Assembly: GCF_002742285.1 (NCBI RefSeq)
Contig: NZ_MDGM01000007.1
Span: 363,501 to 427,500, forward strand
Origin: Paramylibacter kogurei
Lineage (GTDB): Bacteria > Pseudomonadota > Alphaproteobacteria > Rhodobacterales > Rhodobacteraceae
Length of the DNA stretch: 64,000 nt
Direction of reading: 5' to 3'
This document shows positions 35,416 through 44,989 of this stretch, piece after piece. Each line of letters begins with the position of its first letter. Positions within the stretch are counted from its first letter, which is position 1. The translations under genes and the position numbers were made by a program. The notes under the pieces are model-generated. The model searched no databases. It saw nothing but the letters and a program-made list of their open reading frames with translations, and had not been told where the DNA came from.

Positions 35416-38400
35416 TTAACCGCTGGGACGTTTGCGCCATAATGTTGAACCCGCAAAAAATCCAAAAGCAACCAAAGTTGTGACAATCACGGCAATCGTA
35501 GCCGCCAAAATGCTGGCAGCCAAAGGTGCGCTTTGTGAAAGTGTTGAAAATGCGCTGGCAACGATGGGAGAAACGGATTGTGATACGACCAACGGTAAAA
35601 ACACAGCAAGGATTGCAGTGATGCAAATTGCGCTGGCAACCCACAATGGCCAACGTGCAGCGGTTTGAATACGTGGGTTTGACATCATCCGGCGATATGA
35701 TGAAAACAGACCACCGATATCCGTTTGCACAACCAATAATGATGGCACCATCAACAACACCAACACCATCCCAAACCCAAGCCCGTAAACCAAGGTAATC
35801 ACCGTGGGTTTTAAAAATTCCGCCTGAACCGATCCTTCGTTTAACAGCGGAAACAAACCCAAAACGGTTGTTAAAGTTGTCAGCAACACAGGGCGCAATC
35901 GATCGCCCGCGGCATCCACAATCGCTGGAAACAATCCTCTATTTTTGGAATATTCATCCACCGTTGTGACCAACACGATTGAATCATTAATAATAATTCC
36001 GCTCATGCCTATCAGCCCAACAATCGAAAAAATCGAAAGCGGAATATCATGCACATAATGACCAAAGATCGCGCCAATCATGCCAAAGGGTATGACCGCC
36101 ATCACCACAATCGGGCGTGTCCAACTTGAAAATATCCACGTTAACGTCAGATAAATCCCAAGCAAACACAGCACATATCCAAAAAACGCATCAGATAAAA
36201 ACTCTTCTTCCTGTTCTGCCAATCCAGACAGGCGCCAATCAACACCGTGGTTTGATGCAATCTGTGGAAGGATAACGTTTTCAAGTTCCGCCATAATTTC
36301 CTTGGCGCGCGCGGCGTCTTCTTGCGAAATGTCGCCTGTTACGGACATCAATCGCAATCCATTTTCGCGCAATATTGTGGAAAATCCAATTTGCGTTGTT
36401 GCACTCACAATATCAGATAACGGAACATAATTACCTTCATTGGTACGCAGCCGTGTTTTATCCAAAAAATCGGCGCTGATCTCGGATTCTGGAATTTGCA
36501 CATATATTTCAGTGGTACGTGCCCCGACGGGAAAATCAGCGGCCTTGATCCCATTTAATCGATTGCGAAGCTCGGTTCCGATATCATCAATGGTGAAACC
36601 CAACGCTTGGCCTTGGGGGGTTAATTCCAAAACCATTTCTTCTTTGTCATAGGCCATATCGTCTTCGACGCCAGAAACCTCTGCAAATTGGGACACTTGC
36701 GTTTTCAATTCCTCTGCCGCGGCTTTTAATGTGATGCCGTCAGCACCAATAAATTGCACATCCAATGAATCACCACCCGGGCCAAATCGGAATCTGCGAA
36801 AGCTCATCACTTCTAGCAATGGATGTTCTTTGATTTCTTCTTGGATTGCGGCCGATATATCAAATGACGAATAGGGTCGTGCATCCGCATCGGTAAGCTC
36901 GATTGCAATTGAACCCAATAAATCAGCATCTTTGTTTTCAACGCCAGACAATCCGCGCCCCGTTGAACCACCAACCTCTGCCAAAATAAATGTGATTGGA
37001 TTTTCACCGTGTTCTGCAGCGAATTTTTCACCCGCCGCGTTTGCTGCGCGTTGTAATTCGCGCACCATTTCAACGGTGTCATCACGTGTCGCCCCTGATA
37101 ACATCGCGATATTTCCAGAAATCGAAGATTGTTCAGGTGCATTAAAGAAACGAAATCCGACCTTGCCGCTGACAAAGAGCGCGGCTTGGGTTGCCAACAA
37201 AACAATCACCAGCGCGATCACAGGATAGCGCAGCATCAAAACATAGGTGATAAATTTGCGAAAAATATTGTCGCGAAACCAGCTGAACCCGCGATTAAAA
37301 TGATGGCTTGGATAATCATACCATTTAAGATTTCCCATATATCCCACAGAGTGGCTCAGATGGTTGGGTAAAATCACAAAACATTCCACCAATGACGCCA
37401 TCAAAACTACAATCACGGTGAACGGAATATCGGCAATCAATTCCCCAAATCGCCCTCCCACCACGGTCAGGCCGAAAAACGCAATTATCGTTGTAATCGT
37501 TGCAGAAAACACCGGCGGAGCCATGCGCATCGCCGCATTTTCAGATGCCTCAACCGGATTTTCTTTGAGCCTGCGCGCACGAAAATCAGCATGTTCACCC
37601 ACAACAATGGCGTCATCGACAACAATCCCAAGCGTGATAATCAAACCAAACAGCGATATCATATTGAGGGTTAGACCAAAGGCATACATCAACGCGATCG
37701 CGGCAAACATCGCCACTGGAATGCCCGCCGCAACCCAGAATGCCGTCCGCGCAGACAGGAACAAAAACAACAGCCCAACCACCAACAACAATCCATAAAC
37801 CCCGTTTTCAATCAGGATATTCAAACGATCCGAAATGGCCTGTGCGCGGGTGCGGATCAATTCGATTTGAACACCTTGGGGCATGGTTAATTGCATATCA
37901 TCGGCGACACGTTGTACCGATTGTTGCATTTCAATTGCATCACCTTGACTGGCACGATCAACCCGAACCGATACCGCCTGATTGTTTCCCACGAAATAGG
38001 TTCGCTTGGCGTCCACGCCACTGATGGTGACATTGGCCACATCGCCCACGCGCAATTTTGATCCATCCGCATTTGCGCGAATAACGATTTGTTCAATTTC
38101 TTCCACACTACGTTTTGCGGTGCCCGTGCGCACCCGTGTGGTGCCGCCCGATACGTCACCCGCGGGATCCGTTTCGGCCTCTTGCGCAATGGCTTCTGAT
38201 ATTTCGCGCAGCGTTACGTTATGTTTGATAAGATCAATTTCAGGGGCTTCAACGCTGATTTCTGGGGCGGAAACCCCGCGAATGGTGGTGCGCGTAATAC
38301 CTTCGCGATATAAACGCGCGCTAAACTCATCGGCAAAACGGCTCAACTGATCTGGTGAAACAGGGCCGTGAATAATGACATCTGTCACGCGATCCCGCCA

Positions 38401-38823
38401 AGCGCCGCGCCGGATCACTGGGTCATCGGATCCATCAGGCAAGTTGGTTACGGAATCCACCGCAACCTTTACATCATCAGCAGCGCGCGCCATATCCCAA
38501 TTTGCTTCGAATTCAAGTGTGATACGTGCCTGACCTTCGGTTGAACGTGACGATGTGTTTTCGACACCTTCAACCGCCAGCAACGCTGGTTCCAATAGCG
38601 CCACAATACCCCCGTCGATATCCTCAGGGCCCGCGCCGTCCCAATTTACGCGAACGCTTACGGAATCAACGACTACGTCTGGGAAAAATTGCGTGCGGGT
38701 TTGTGTGGCTGCAATCAATCCCAAAACCAGCATAACCACCAAGAGCAAATTTGATGCCGTGCGATGTCTGGTAAAATAGGATAAAATCCCAAATGCACCT
38801 TTCCCGATTTCGCGCATCGCCAT
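35416..38823 (-). CDS. RND efflux permease with C-terminal extension
   Basis: A 1135-residue inner membrane proton-drug antiporter of the HAE1/AcrB type. The first helix is followed by a porter domain (QTRTQFFPDVVVDSVSV onward). The TM4 proton-relay motif GIVVDDAIVVGEHADF is present, and a second porter half starts near residue 560. GSVQAEFLKPTVITLVYGLG lies in the last canonical helices. About 95 residues beyond the usual end hold two more hydrophobic segments (about 1057-1082 and 1098-1125). The adaptor gene is directly upstream with two bases between; no outer membrane channel gene is in the window. Confidence 0.93.
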   Translation of the reverse strand: MAMREIGKGAFGILSYFTRHRTASNLLLVVMLVLGLIAATQTRTQFFPDVVVDSVSVRVNWDGAGPEDIDGGIVALLEPALLAVEGVENTSSRSTEGQARITLEFEANWDMARAADDVKVAVDSVTNLPDGSDDPVIRRGAWRDRVTDVIIHGPVSPDQLSRFADEFSARLYREGITRTTIRGVSAPEISVEAPEIDLIKHNVTLREISEAIAQEAETDPAGDVSGGTTRVRTGTAKRSVEEIEQIVIRANADGSKLRVGDVANVTISGVDAKRTYFVGNNQAVSVRVDRASQGDAIEMQQSVQRVADDMQLTMPQGVQIELIRTRAQAISDRLNILIENGVYGLLLVVGLLFLFLSARTAFWVAAGIPVAMFAAIALMYAFGLTLNMISLFGLIITLGIVVDDAIVVGEHADFRARRLKENPVEASENAAMRMAPPVFSATITTIIAFFGLTVVGGRFGELIADIPFTVIVVLMASLVECFVILPNHLSHSVGYMGNLKWYDYPSHHFNRGFSWFRDNIFRKFITYVLMLRYPVIALVIVLLATQAALFVSGKVGFRFFNAPEQSSISGNIAMLSGATRDDTVEMVRELQRAANAAGEKFAAEHGENPITFILAEVGGSTGRGLSGVENKDADLLGSIAIELTDADARPYSSFDISAAIQEEIKEHPLLEVMSFRRFRFGPGGDSLDVQFIGADGITLKAAAEELKTQVSQFAEVSGVEDDMAYDKEEMVLELTPQGQALGFTIDDIGTELRNRLNGIKAADFPVGARTTEIYVQIPESEISADFLDKTRLRTNEGNYVPLSDIVSATTQIGFSTILRENGLRLMSVTGDISQEDAARAKEIMAELENVILPQIASNHGVDWRLSGLAEQEEEFLSDAFFGYVLCLLGIYLTLTWIFSSWTRPIVVMAVIPFGMIGAIFGHYVHDIPLSIFSIVGLIGMSGIIINDSIVLVTTVDEYSKNRGLFPAIVDAAGDRLRPVLLTTLTTVLGLFPLLNEGSVQAEFLKPTVITLVYGLGFGMVLVLLMVPSLLVVQTDIGGLFSSYRRMMSNPRIQTAARWPLWVASAICITAILAVFLPLVVSQSVSPIVASAFSTLSQSAPLAASILAATIAVIVTTLVAFGFFAGSTLWRKRPSG

Positions 38824-38825
38824 GA

Positions 38826-40280
38826 TTAACCCCCTGTACGCGCAGAAAGTCGATCATAGGTCTGTTTCGGGATTTCGGTACTTTGCAAATTGGCAAGAAT
38901 GCGTTTTTTTGCAGCATCAGGCATGCGTTCATTGTCCGTTACAAATGCAATCAATTTCAGGCGTTCCTGTTCCGTAACCTTTACCACCTCTGGTTTGGGC
39001 AGTACGGCATTATTCTTGGCGCGAGGTTCAACCTTGATACCACCGCCAAGCTGTGGACCCCGTTCCAATATCAACAACCGCCCCGCAATGTCGCCAGCTG
39101 ATATAATTACGTTGTTTCCCTGCTTTCGCAAAATCGGAACCAGCTTTGATTCAATGCGATTGTCGTTTGAGACCAGCAATATTTCACCCGCAGCACTGAT
39201 TGCGCTGGCGGGAATGATGCTTACATTTTGCAATTCTTGTTCGCGAATGGATACGGTTACAAAATCGCCTGGGCGTAAAGACTCGATCATTTGATCATCA
39301 AAAGATGCAAACAGCTCTCGCCCCGTTAGCCCCGCGCCAACCGCCGCACTCACCCGATCGATTGTCGCAGATATTGGTGTTTCTGCACCCGTTGCTGTCA
39401 CGCCAATTTTTGTGCCAATCACGCGCCCACCAAACATGGACAGGTTTGCAAATTCCTGTGTTGAAATGCGCAATGATACCTCTAGCGCTGTGGGGTCAAT
39501 CAGGTTTGCCAACTGTTCATTGACGCTCACCAGCCCCCCCAAAACGCCAGTGACTTCGCTCAATGCGCCATCAAATTTTGCTGTAACTGTGGTTTCATCT
39601 AATTTGCGCGATGCTTCTTGTTGGTTAATGGTTGCGCGTGCCAATGCGTTTTCGGCCGAACTGATCCGCGCCTGTGCGTCTGCCAAAGCTTGACGTTTTG
39701 CCAGCAATGCTTGTTGTGCGGCAGATGTCGATAATTCAGCTGCTTCTAAATTTGCTTCTGTCCCCAATTTGCGTTCAATCAAAACACGTTGGCGATCCGA
39801 TGCTTGGATACGAAGGCTAAATTGTACCTCAGCGGCGGCAAGCTCATCTTGGGCCAAAAGCAACGCATTATTTGCCTGTTCCAATTCCGCCTTTGCATCG
39901 GCAAGCTCTGCATTTGCGAGGTTAAGATTTGCCTGAAAAATCGCAGGATCTGTTTGGAATAACAAATCGCCTTGTTTCACAAAGCTACCGTCGCGAAAAC
40001 TTGGTGCCATTTGCACCAAAGTCCCTGCTGCTGCGGCACGCAATTCCAATGTGCGCCCTGAAACGACCTCGCCAAAGGTGGTGATTACGGGTGCTATATT
40101 TTGAATTTCGATGGGCGCTACATTCACCGCAAATACGCGTTCATTTGCTTGTCTTATGCGATTTCCCTTGGCATTTCGTTCTTGAATGGCCTGTGTCACC
40201 ACATAAAACGCAGCAAACAACAGTATTACAGTCAGCGCTGTAATAAACATGCCAAGCAAGCTTCGCGTAAAGAACCGCAT
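38826..40280 (-). CDS. RND efflux periplasmic adaptor (membrane fusion protein)
   Basis: A 484-residue membrane fusion protein. An N-terminal membrane anchor (about 8-30) is followed by the lipoyl/barrel half (TFGEVVSGRTLELRAAAAGT and LFQTDPAIFQANLNLANAEL). A coiled-coil hairpin (about 130-235) rich in Ala/Glu follows, then ATINQQEASRKLDETTVTAKFDGALSEV and the beta-barrel. The C-terminal tail has an extra charged helical region. It is the first gene of the adaptor-permease pair and lies downstream of the NUDIX gene. Confidence 0.92.
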   Translation of the reverse strand: MRFFTRSLLGMFITALTVILLFAAFYVVTQAIQERNAKGNRIRQANERVFAVNVAPIEIQNIAPVITTFGEVVSGRTLELRAAAAGTLVQMAPSFRDGSFVKQGDLLFQTDPAIFQANLNLANAELADAKAELEQANNALLLAQDELAAAEVQFSLRIQASDRQRVLIERKLGTEANLEAAELSTSAAQQALLAKRQALADAQARISSAENALARATINQQEASRKLDETTVTAKFDGALSEVTGVLGGLVSVNEQLANLIDPTALEVSLRISTQEFANLSMFGGRVIGTKIGVTATGAETPISATIDRVSAAVGAGLTGRELFASFDDQMIESLRPGDFVTVSIREQELQNVSIIPASAISAAGEILLVSNDNRIESKLVPILRKQGNNVIISAGDIAGRLLILERGPQLGGGIKVEPRAKNNAVLPKPEVVKVTEQERLKLIAFVTDNERMPDAAKKRILANLQSTEIPKQTYDRLSARTGG

Positions 40281-40337
40281 TTGAAATCCCTAAAACATTA
40301 ACTGTTGGTATTACGCGTCAAGATTAACATTCCGTCG

Positions 40338-40790
40338 TTAAATCGCAAATTTATTCAAACGGTGCAAATGGTTCAAAACAAGGATATTTGAGGGTAACAT
40401 ATCAAAATCGCGCATTTGTGAATACGTGATAAAGGCAAAACCCGCACCTTCTGATATTGCGATCTGTTTGGGTGCAATCGGTTTTTGGAGATGGTAAATG
40501 TAGTGATACGCTTGATAACCATCGCGCGGCACAAAGCGCACAAATGGCATTAGGCAGTTTGCGTCGACCTCCAAACCCGTTTCTTCAGTGAGTTCACGCA
40601 TCGCTGTTTCAAGGGTTGTTTCCCCATCTTCCATATGGCCGCCAAACATCCCCCAACGCCCACCAGCACCAACATTTGGAAAATTATCGCGCAGTTGAAT
40701 GACCGCTCTTTGCAATTCGTCTTGTATGACAATTCCAACGACAGATACGGAACATTCCGGCCAATCGGTCAGCAATTCAAATTCTGACAT
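40338..40790 (-). CDS. NUDIX hydrolase
   Basis: A 150-residue pyrophosphohydrolase. The Nudix box is complete: GHMEDGETTLETAMRELTEE with TGLE after it (G-x5-E-x7-REx-x-EE-x-G). The surrounding text resembles GDP-mannose mannosyl hydrolase or 8-oxo-dGTP hydrolase types; the substrate is unknown. It lies three bases after moaB on the same strand. Confidence 0.88.
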   Translation of the reverse strand: MSEFELLTDWPECSVSVVGIVIQDELQRAVIQLRDNFPNVGAGGRWGMFGGHMEDGETTLETAMRELTEETGLEVDANCLMPFVRFVPRDGYQAYHYIYHLQKPIAPKQIAISEGAGFAFITYSQMRDFDMLPSNILVLNHLHRLNKFAI

Positions 40791-40793
40791 TCA

Positions 40794-41333
40794 TTATTTC
40801 CGTTGAATATGTTCTGCCAGACGGGGCATGATTTCGACAAAATTACAAGGCATGTGGCGTGCATCCAGTTGATATTTCAATATGCCATCCCAACCATCCT
40901 TGCATGCGCCCGGGCTTCCTGGCAGGGCAAATAAATATGTGCCATTCGCAACCCCAGCGGTGGCACGTGATTGCACCGCAGATGTTCCAATTTTTTCATA
41001 TGATAACATCGTGAACATCGTGCAAAAGGCATCAATCTCTTTTTCGTAAACATCGCGATGGGCTTCGACCGTGACATCACGCCCGGTTAGCCCTGTGCCA
41101 CCTGTTGAAATAATCGCATCGATATTTTCATCATTGCACCAATCGCGAAGTTGTTTTGCAATCAGCGCGCGATCATCAATCACAATATTGCGCGCGGCCA
41201 GTTCATGCCCGCTATCAATAACGCGTTTTTCCAACACATCGCCCGAACGATCATCATCCAAACCGCGCGTATCAGACACCGTTAAAATCGCGATCCGCAC
41301 GGGAATAAATGTTTTGCTTTCATCAATGCCCAT
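40794..41333 (-). CDS. moaB: Molybdenum cofactor biosynthesis protein MoaB
   Basis: A 179-residue MoaB/Mog-fold protein. ILTVSDTRGLDDDRSGDVL and ISTGGTGLTGRDVTVEA (the GTGG nucleotide/pterin loop), then FALPGSPGACKDGW are the family blocks. It acts in adenylylation of molybdopterin. It lies between the uracil-DNA glycosylase and NUDIX genes; moaD and moaE are elsewhere in the window (51527-52226). Confidence 0.93.
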   Translation of the reverse strand: MGIDESKTFIPVRIAILTVSDTRGLDDDRSGDVLEKRVIDSGHELAARNIVIDDRALIAKQLRDWCNDENIDAIISTGGTGLTGRDVTVEAHRDVYEKEIDAFCTMFTMLSYEKIGTSAVQSRATAGVANGTYLFALPGSPGACKDGWDGILKYQLDARHMPCNFVEIMPRLAEHIQRK

Positions 41334-41336
41334 ATT

Positions 41337-42131
41337 TCATCCCGCCAATTTCGATTTGATTGCCAAAAGATCCGCCCATGAATCACGTTTTTTCAACGGG
41401 TCGCGCAACAATCCATGCGGATGCACCATCGCAATTGTTTGAACACCAAACACATCCGACCACTTCCCGCGAAGCCGCGAAACGCCGGTTTTCCCCAATC
41501 CCGCCTGACAGGCGGTATTGCCCATCAACACCAAAACATCAGGTTTGACCAATTGCACATGGCGTTCCAAAAACGGGACCATCATTTCAATCTCTGCCCC
41601 ATTGGCATGACGGCTGCGCGGGGGGCGCCACGGCATTGCACATGTCAGATAAAGTGCGTCCTTATCGGTTTGACCATCACGGCTCAGACCGATTGCGTTA
41701 AACATTTTTTCCAATAATGCACCGTCTGGACCCAAGAACGGTTTGCCTTGAATATCTTCTTCGCGGCTTGGGGATTCGGAAATGATCATCACGCGTGCAT
41801 TTGTGCTGCCATCGGCAAAAACCAAATTACGCGCACCTTTTTTCAACGCACACAAATCAAACACCGCCATTGCATCACGCAATGAATCCAATGTTTCGCA
41901 TTTTTGCGCCATCATACGTGCAACATCTGGTGCGGCGTCTTGAGCCGGCAAAACCTGTGGGATGACTTCAATCGGGGCAATATTGGATGTTGCCCCCATT
42001 TTAAACGCTGGTTTTTTCGCAGGTTCATCATAACGATTCACAGGTTTTTCGCCGATGGTTTCATCCACACCCAAATCATACAGCCATTCAAGGGCTGCCT
42101 TTGCGGCGAAATAATCCAGATGCGCGGTCAC
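41337..42131 (-). CDS. Uracil-DNA glycosylase, family 4-like
   Basis: About 264 residues. The central and C-terminal parts match the alphaproteobacterial family 4-like enzymes: GKPFLGPDGALLEKMF, YLTCAMPWRPP and HPHGLLRDP near the end. The active-site motif usually GEAPGxxED reads SESPSREED here. The start is taken as GTG 42131 (VTAHLDYFAAKAALEW) because AAAAGGATTC precedes it; the open frame extends to a TTG at 42176. It is the first gene of a minus-strand run and is divergent from pyrB. Confidence 0.87.
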   Translation of the reverse strand: MTAHLDYFAAKAALEWLYDLGVDETIGEKPVNRYDEPAKKPAFKMGATSNIAPIEVIPQVLPAQDAAPDVARMMAQKCETLDSLRDAMAVFDLCALKKGARNLVFADGSTNARVMIISESPSREEDIQGKPFLGPDGALLEKMFNAIGLSRDGQTDKDALYLTCAMPWRPPRSRHANGAEIEMMVPFLERHVQLVKPDVLVLMGNTACQAGLGKTGVSRLRGKWSDVFGVQTIAMVHPHGLLRDPLKKRDSWADLLAIKSKLAG

Positions 42132-42249
42132 TGGTAAAGAATCCTTTTGCGATGTGCATTCAGGATAAGTTGGCAATGCGCTGGCGTAAACCTCTTGTCT
42201 TGTGCAAAAGGGCTGGTATAACGCGAAAAATTATCAGCAAGGATGAACA

Positions 42250-43206
42250 ATGGATTTTACCGCCGCGCATCTTCTGGGCATCGAAAACCTATCTGTTTCT
42301 GATATAAATGCCATTCTCGACCTCGCCGATGAATATGTCGAATTGAACCGACAGCCACAAAAGCATTCAAATGCGCTTGCAGGCATGACGCAAATCAACA
42401 TGTTTTTTGAAAATTCCACCCGCACACAGGCCAGTTTTGAATTGGCTGGGAAACGGCTGGGTGCGGATGTGATGAACATGGCACTGGGTGCGTCATCAAT
42501 CAAAAAGGGCGAAACCCTGATTGATACTGCGATGACACTGAATGCAATGAACCCCGATTTGCTGGTCGTACGCCATCCTGAAAGCGGTGCGGTGGATTTG
42601 CTGTCGCAAAAGGTGAATTGTGCGGTCCTTAACGCAGGTGATGGGCGCCATGAACATCCCACACAAGCATTGCTTGATGCGCTCACAATCCGTCGATCAA
42701 AGGGACGATTACACCGATTAAACGTGGCCATTTGTGGTGATATCGCCCATAGCCGCGTTGCGCGTTCGAATATTTTCCTGCTCAATAAAATGGAAAGCCG
42801 CATTCGTCTGGTTGCGCCGCGCACATTATTACCCGCCGGTATCGATAAATTCGGGGTCGAAGTTTACGAAGATATGAACGAAGGCCTCAAAGATGTTGAT
42901 GTCGTGATGATGTTACGCCTGCAACGCGAACGCATGGATGGCGCGTTTATTCCAAGTGAGCGTGAATATTATTATCGCTGGGGTTTGAGCGCTGAAAAAT
43001 TGGCCAATGCAAAGGACGACGCGATTGTCATGCATCCTGGCCCCATGAACCGCGGTGTCGAAATCGACGGCGAAATCGCAGATGACATCAGCCGATCCGT
43101 AATCCAAGAACAGGTTGAAATGGGCGTGGCTGTGCGCATGGCGGCGATGGATTTATTGGCACGAAACCACCGCGCGAAAAAATCGACCAAAGGCGTGATG
43201 GTATGA
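42250..43206 (+). CDS. pyrB: Aspartate carbamoyltransferase catalytic subunit
   Basis: A 318-residue enzyme of pyrimidine synthesis. Carbamoyl phosphate site [46 protein letters not shown] and [12 protein letters not shown] are all in place. No regulatory pyrI is nearby. It is coupled by ATGA to a small membrane protein gene and through it to a dihydroorotase homologue that lacks metal ligands, the arrangement in which an inactive PyrC' supports a PyrB complex. Confidence 0.96.
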   Translation: MDFTAAHLLGIENLSVSDINAILDLADEYVELNRQPQKHSNALAGMTQINMFFENSTRTQASFELAGKRLGADVMNMALGASSIKKGETLIDTAMTLNAMNPDLLVVRHPESGAVDLLSQKVNCAVLNAGDGRHEHPTQALLDALTIRRSKGRLHRLNVAICGDIAHSRVARSNIFLLNKMESRIRLVAPRTLLPAGIDKFGVEVYEDMNEGLKDVDVVMMLRLQRERMDGAFIPSEREYYYRWGLSAEKLANAKDDAIVMHPGPMNRGVEIDGEIADDISRSVIQEQVEMGVAVRMAAMDLLARNHRAKKSTKGVMV

Positions 43207-43715
43207 ACCGCAAAGTCGATAATGACAAAGAATCCGACGACACGCCCGCAGAAATTGTGAGCGATATGATTGATAATAGGCCAATCGCCCCGCTATCCAC
43301 CGCATGGCCACCAAAACTCGATCCACAAGAAACCATCATGTTTCGGGGCAAATTTTCATCGCAAGCTTGGGTGAAAAACAACGTGTTTACCGTTTTTGGC
43401 GTCGCCGCTGTTGGTATGATCCTTGCCATGGCAAGCGATCTGATCGTTGATTTGAGAACGGTGAACTTGGTTATTGCTGCACTGACAATGGGTACGGTGA
43501 TAACATTCCTGTTGAATCGCAAGCAAGAATGGCTGATCACGGATCGTGCCGTGTATGTCAAACATGGGCACCCCGTCCAGTTGTCCAGCATTCGCAAAAT
43601 TCAAGGATTTGGTGCGACTGTTCGCTTTACTGGGCGCGCAGGAAGTGGGCGAAACCTTATCGGTGTTGAAAATGCGGCAGAGATGCGCGCAAAATTAACA
43701 GGACAATCATCATGA
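43203..43715 (+). CDS. Small membrane protein between pyrB and pyrC'
   Basis: A 170-residue protein with a polar N-terminus, two hydrophobic segments (about 60-80 and 88-105) and a C-terminal part with [19 protein letters not shown], which resembles the bacterial PH-like (YdbS/DUF304-type) strand pattern. It overlaps pyrB by four bases and the next gene by four bases, so all three are translated together. Function is unknown. Confidence 0.72.
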   Translation: MNRKVDNDKESDDTPAEIVSDMIDNRPIAPLSTAWPPKLDPQETIMFRGKFSSQAWVKNNVFTVFGVAAVGMILAMASDLIVDLRTVNLVIAALTMGTVITFLLNRKQEWLITDRAVYVKHGHPVQLSSIRKIQGFGATVRFTGRAGSGRNLIGVENAAEMRAKLTGQSS

Positions 43716-44989
43716 CAATTTTGTTGAAAAATGCCCGTATCATCGACCCAGAACAAGGCAGCGATACGTTGGGTTCCATCCTGATTGATGATGGCAAGAT
43801 CAGCAAAATCATGGATATCCCAAACCCCGTGATCGGCGCGAAACGCACGGTTGATTGTGGTGGTAAATGTCTTGCACCAGGCATCATCGACATTGGTGTA
43901 AAAGTTTGCGAACCGGGTGAGCGCCACAAAGAAAGCTTTAGCTCCGCTGGCGCCGCCGCGGCCGCTGGTGGGGTGACAACGATGGTTATCCGCCCCGATA
44001 CCAGCCCCGCAATCGACAGCCCAGAAACGCTGGAATTCGTATATCGTCGTGCGGTTTCAGACAGCCGTGTCAATGTATTGCCAATGGCCGCCCTGACCAA
44101 AAATCGCGAAGGGCGCGAAATGGCAGAGATCGGATTTTTACAAGACACAGGTGCCGTGGCATTCACCGATTGCGATCATGTCATCACTGACAATAAAATT
44201 TTCGCACGTTGTCTGACATATGCCAATTCGCAAAACGCATTGGTTTTGTCCCATTCACAAGACCCCAACCTGTCCAACGGCGCGGTCGCCACATCTGGTG
44301 CACTCGCCACCAAACTTGGCTTGCCAGCGGTTTCGGTGATGGCGGAAAGGTTGCAATTACAGCGTGACATGACCTTGGTCGAAATGACGGGCGCACGCTT
44401 GCATATTGATCAGCTGTCCACCGCAGTTTCATTGCCGATCCTCAAACGTGCCAAAGACAAAGGTCTGCGGGTGACGGCGGGTGCATCCATCCATCACCTG
44501 ACACTGAACGAAATCGATATCGAAGGTTACCCAACATTCTTTAAAATCAAACCACCACTGCGAAGCGAGGATGACCGCATCGCCTTGGTCGAAGCGGTAG
44601 CGTCAGGATTGATAGATATCATCAGCTCTATGCACACCCCACAAGATGCCGAAAGCAAACGTTTGCCATTTGAAGGTGCCGCATCAGGTGCGATCGCACT
44701 GGAAACATTGCTGCCAGCGGCAATGCAATTGATCCATGGCGAATACATGGATTTGCCAACGCTGTGGAAAGCGTTGTCGTTGAACCCTGCTAATTTGCTT
44801 GGTTTGGACGCAGGGCGCATCGCCATTGGTGCACCCGCCGATTTGGTGGTGTTTGATCCAGACAAACCATTTGTGATGGATCGCACACAACTTAAATCGA
44901 AATCCAAAAATACACCCTTTGACGGGCGACGCATGCAGGGTAAGGTTTTGCATACATTTGTCGCTGGCCAAGAGGTTTATACCGCATAA
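43712..44989 (+). CDS. Dihydroorotase homologue without catalytic metal site (PyrC'-like)
   Basis: A 425-residue amidohydrolase-fold protein of the type I dihydroorotase line. The HxH of the canonical DxHxHxREPG is lost: residues 60-69 read DIGVKVCEPG (Gly62, Lys64). The usual DHAPH segment reads SMHTPQ, so the catalytic Asp is missing too; only IHHLTLNE keeps a His. By analogy with the inactive PyrC' of pseudomonads, it may be a structural partner of PyrB. A true dihydroorotase must be encoded elsewhere. It is coupled to the gene before it and by one base to plsY. Confidence 0.9.
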   Translation: MTILLKNARIIDPEQGSDTLGSILIDDGKISKIMDIPNPVIGAKRTVDCGGKCLAPGIIDIGVKVCEPGERHKESFSSAGAAAAAGGVTTMVIRPDTSPAIDSPETLEFVYRRAVSDSRVNVLPMAALTKNREGREMAEIGFLQDTGAVAFTDCDHVITDNKIFARCLTYANSQNALVLSHSQDPNLSNGAVATSGALATKLGLPAVSVMAERLQLQRDMTLVEMTGARLHIDQLSTAVSLPILKRAKDKGLRVTAGASIHHLTLNEIDIEGYPTFFKIKPPLRSEDDRIALVEAVASGLIDIISSMHTPQDAESKRLPFEGAASGAIALETLLPAAMQLIHGEYMDLPTLWKALSLNPANLLGLDAGRIAIGAPADLVVFDPDKPFVMDRTQLKSKSKNTPFDGRRMQGKVLHTFVAGQEVYTA

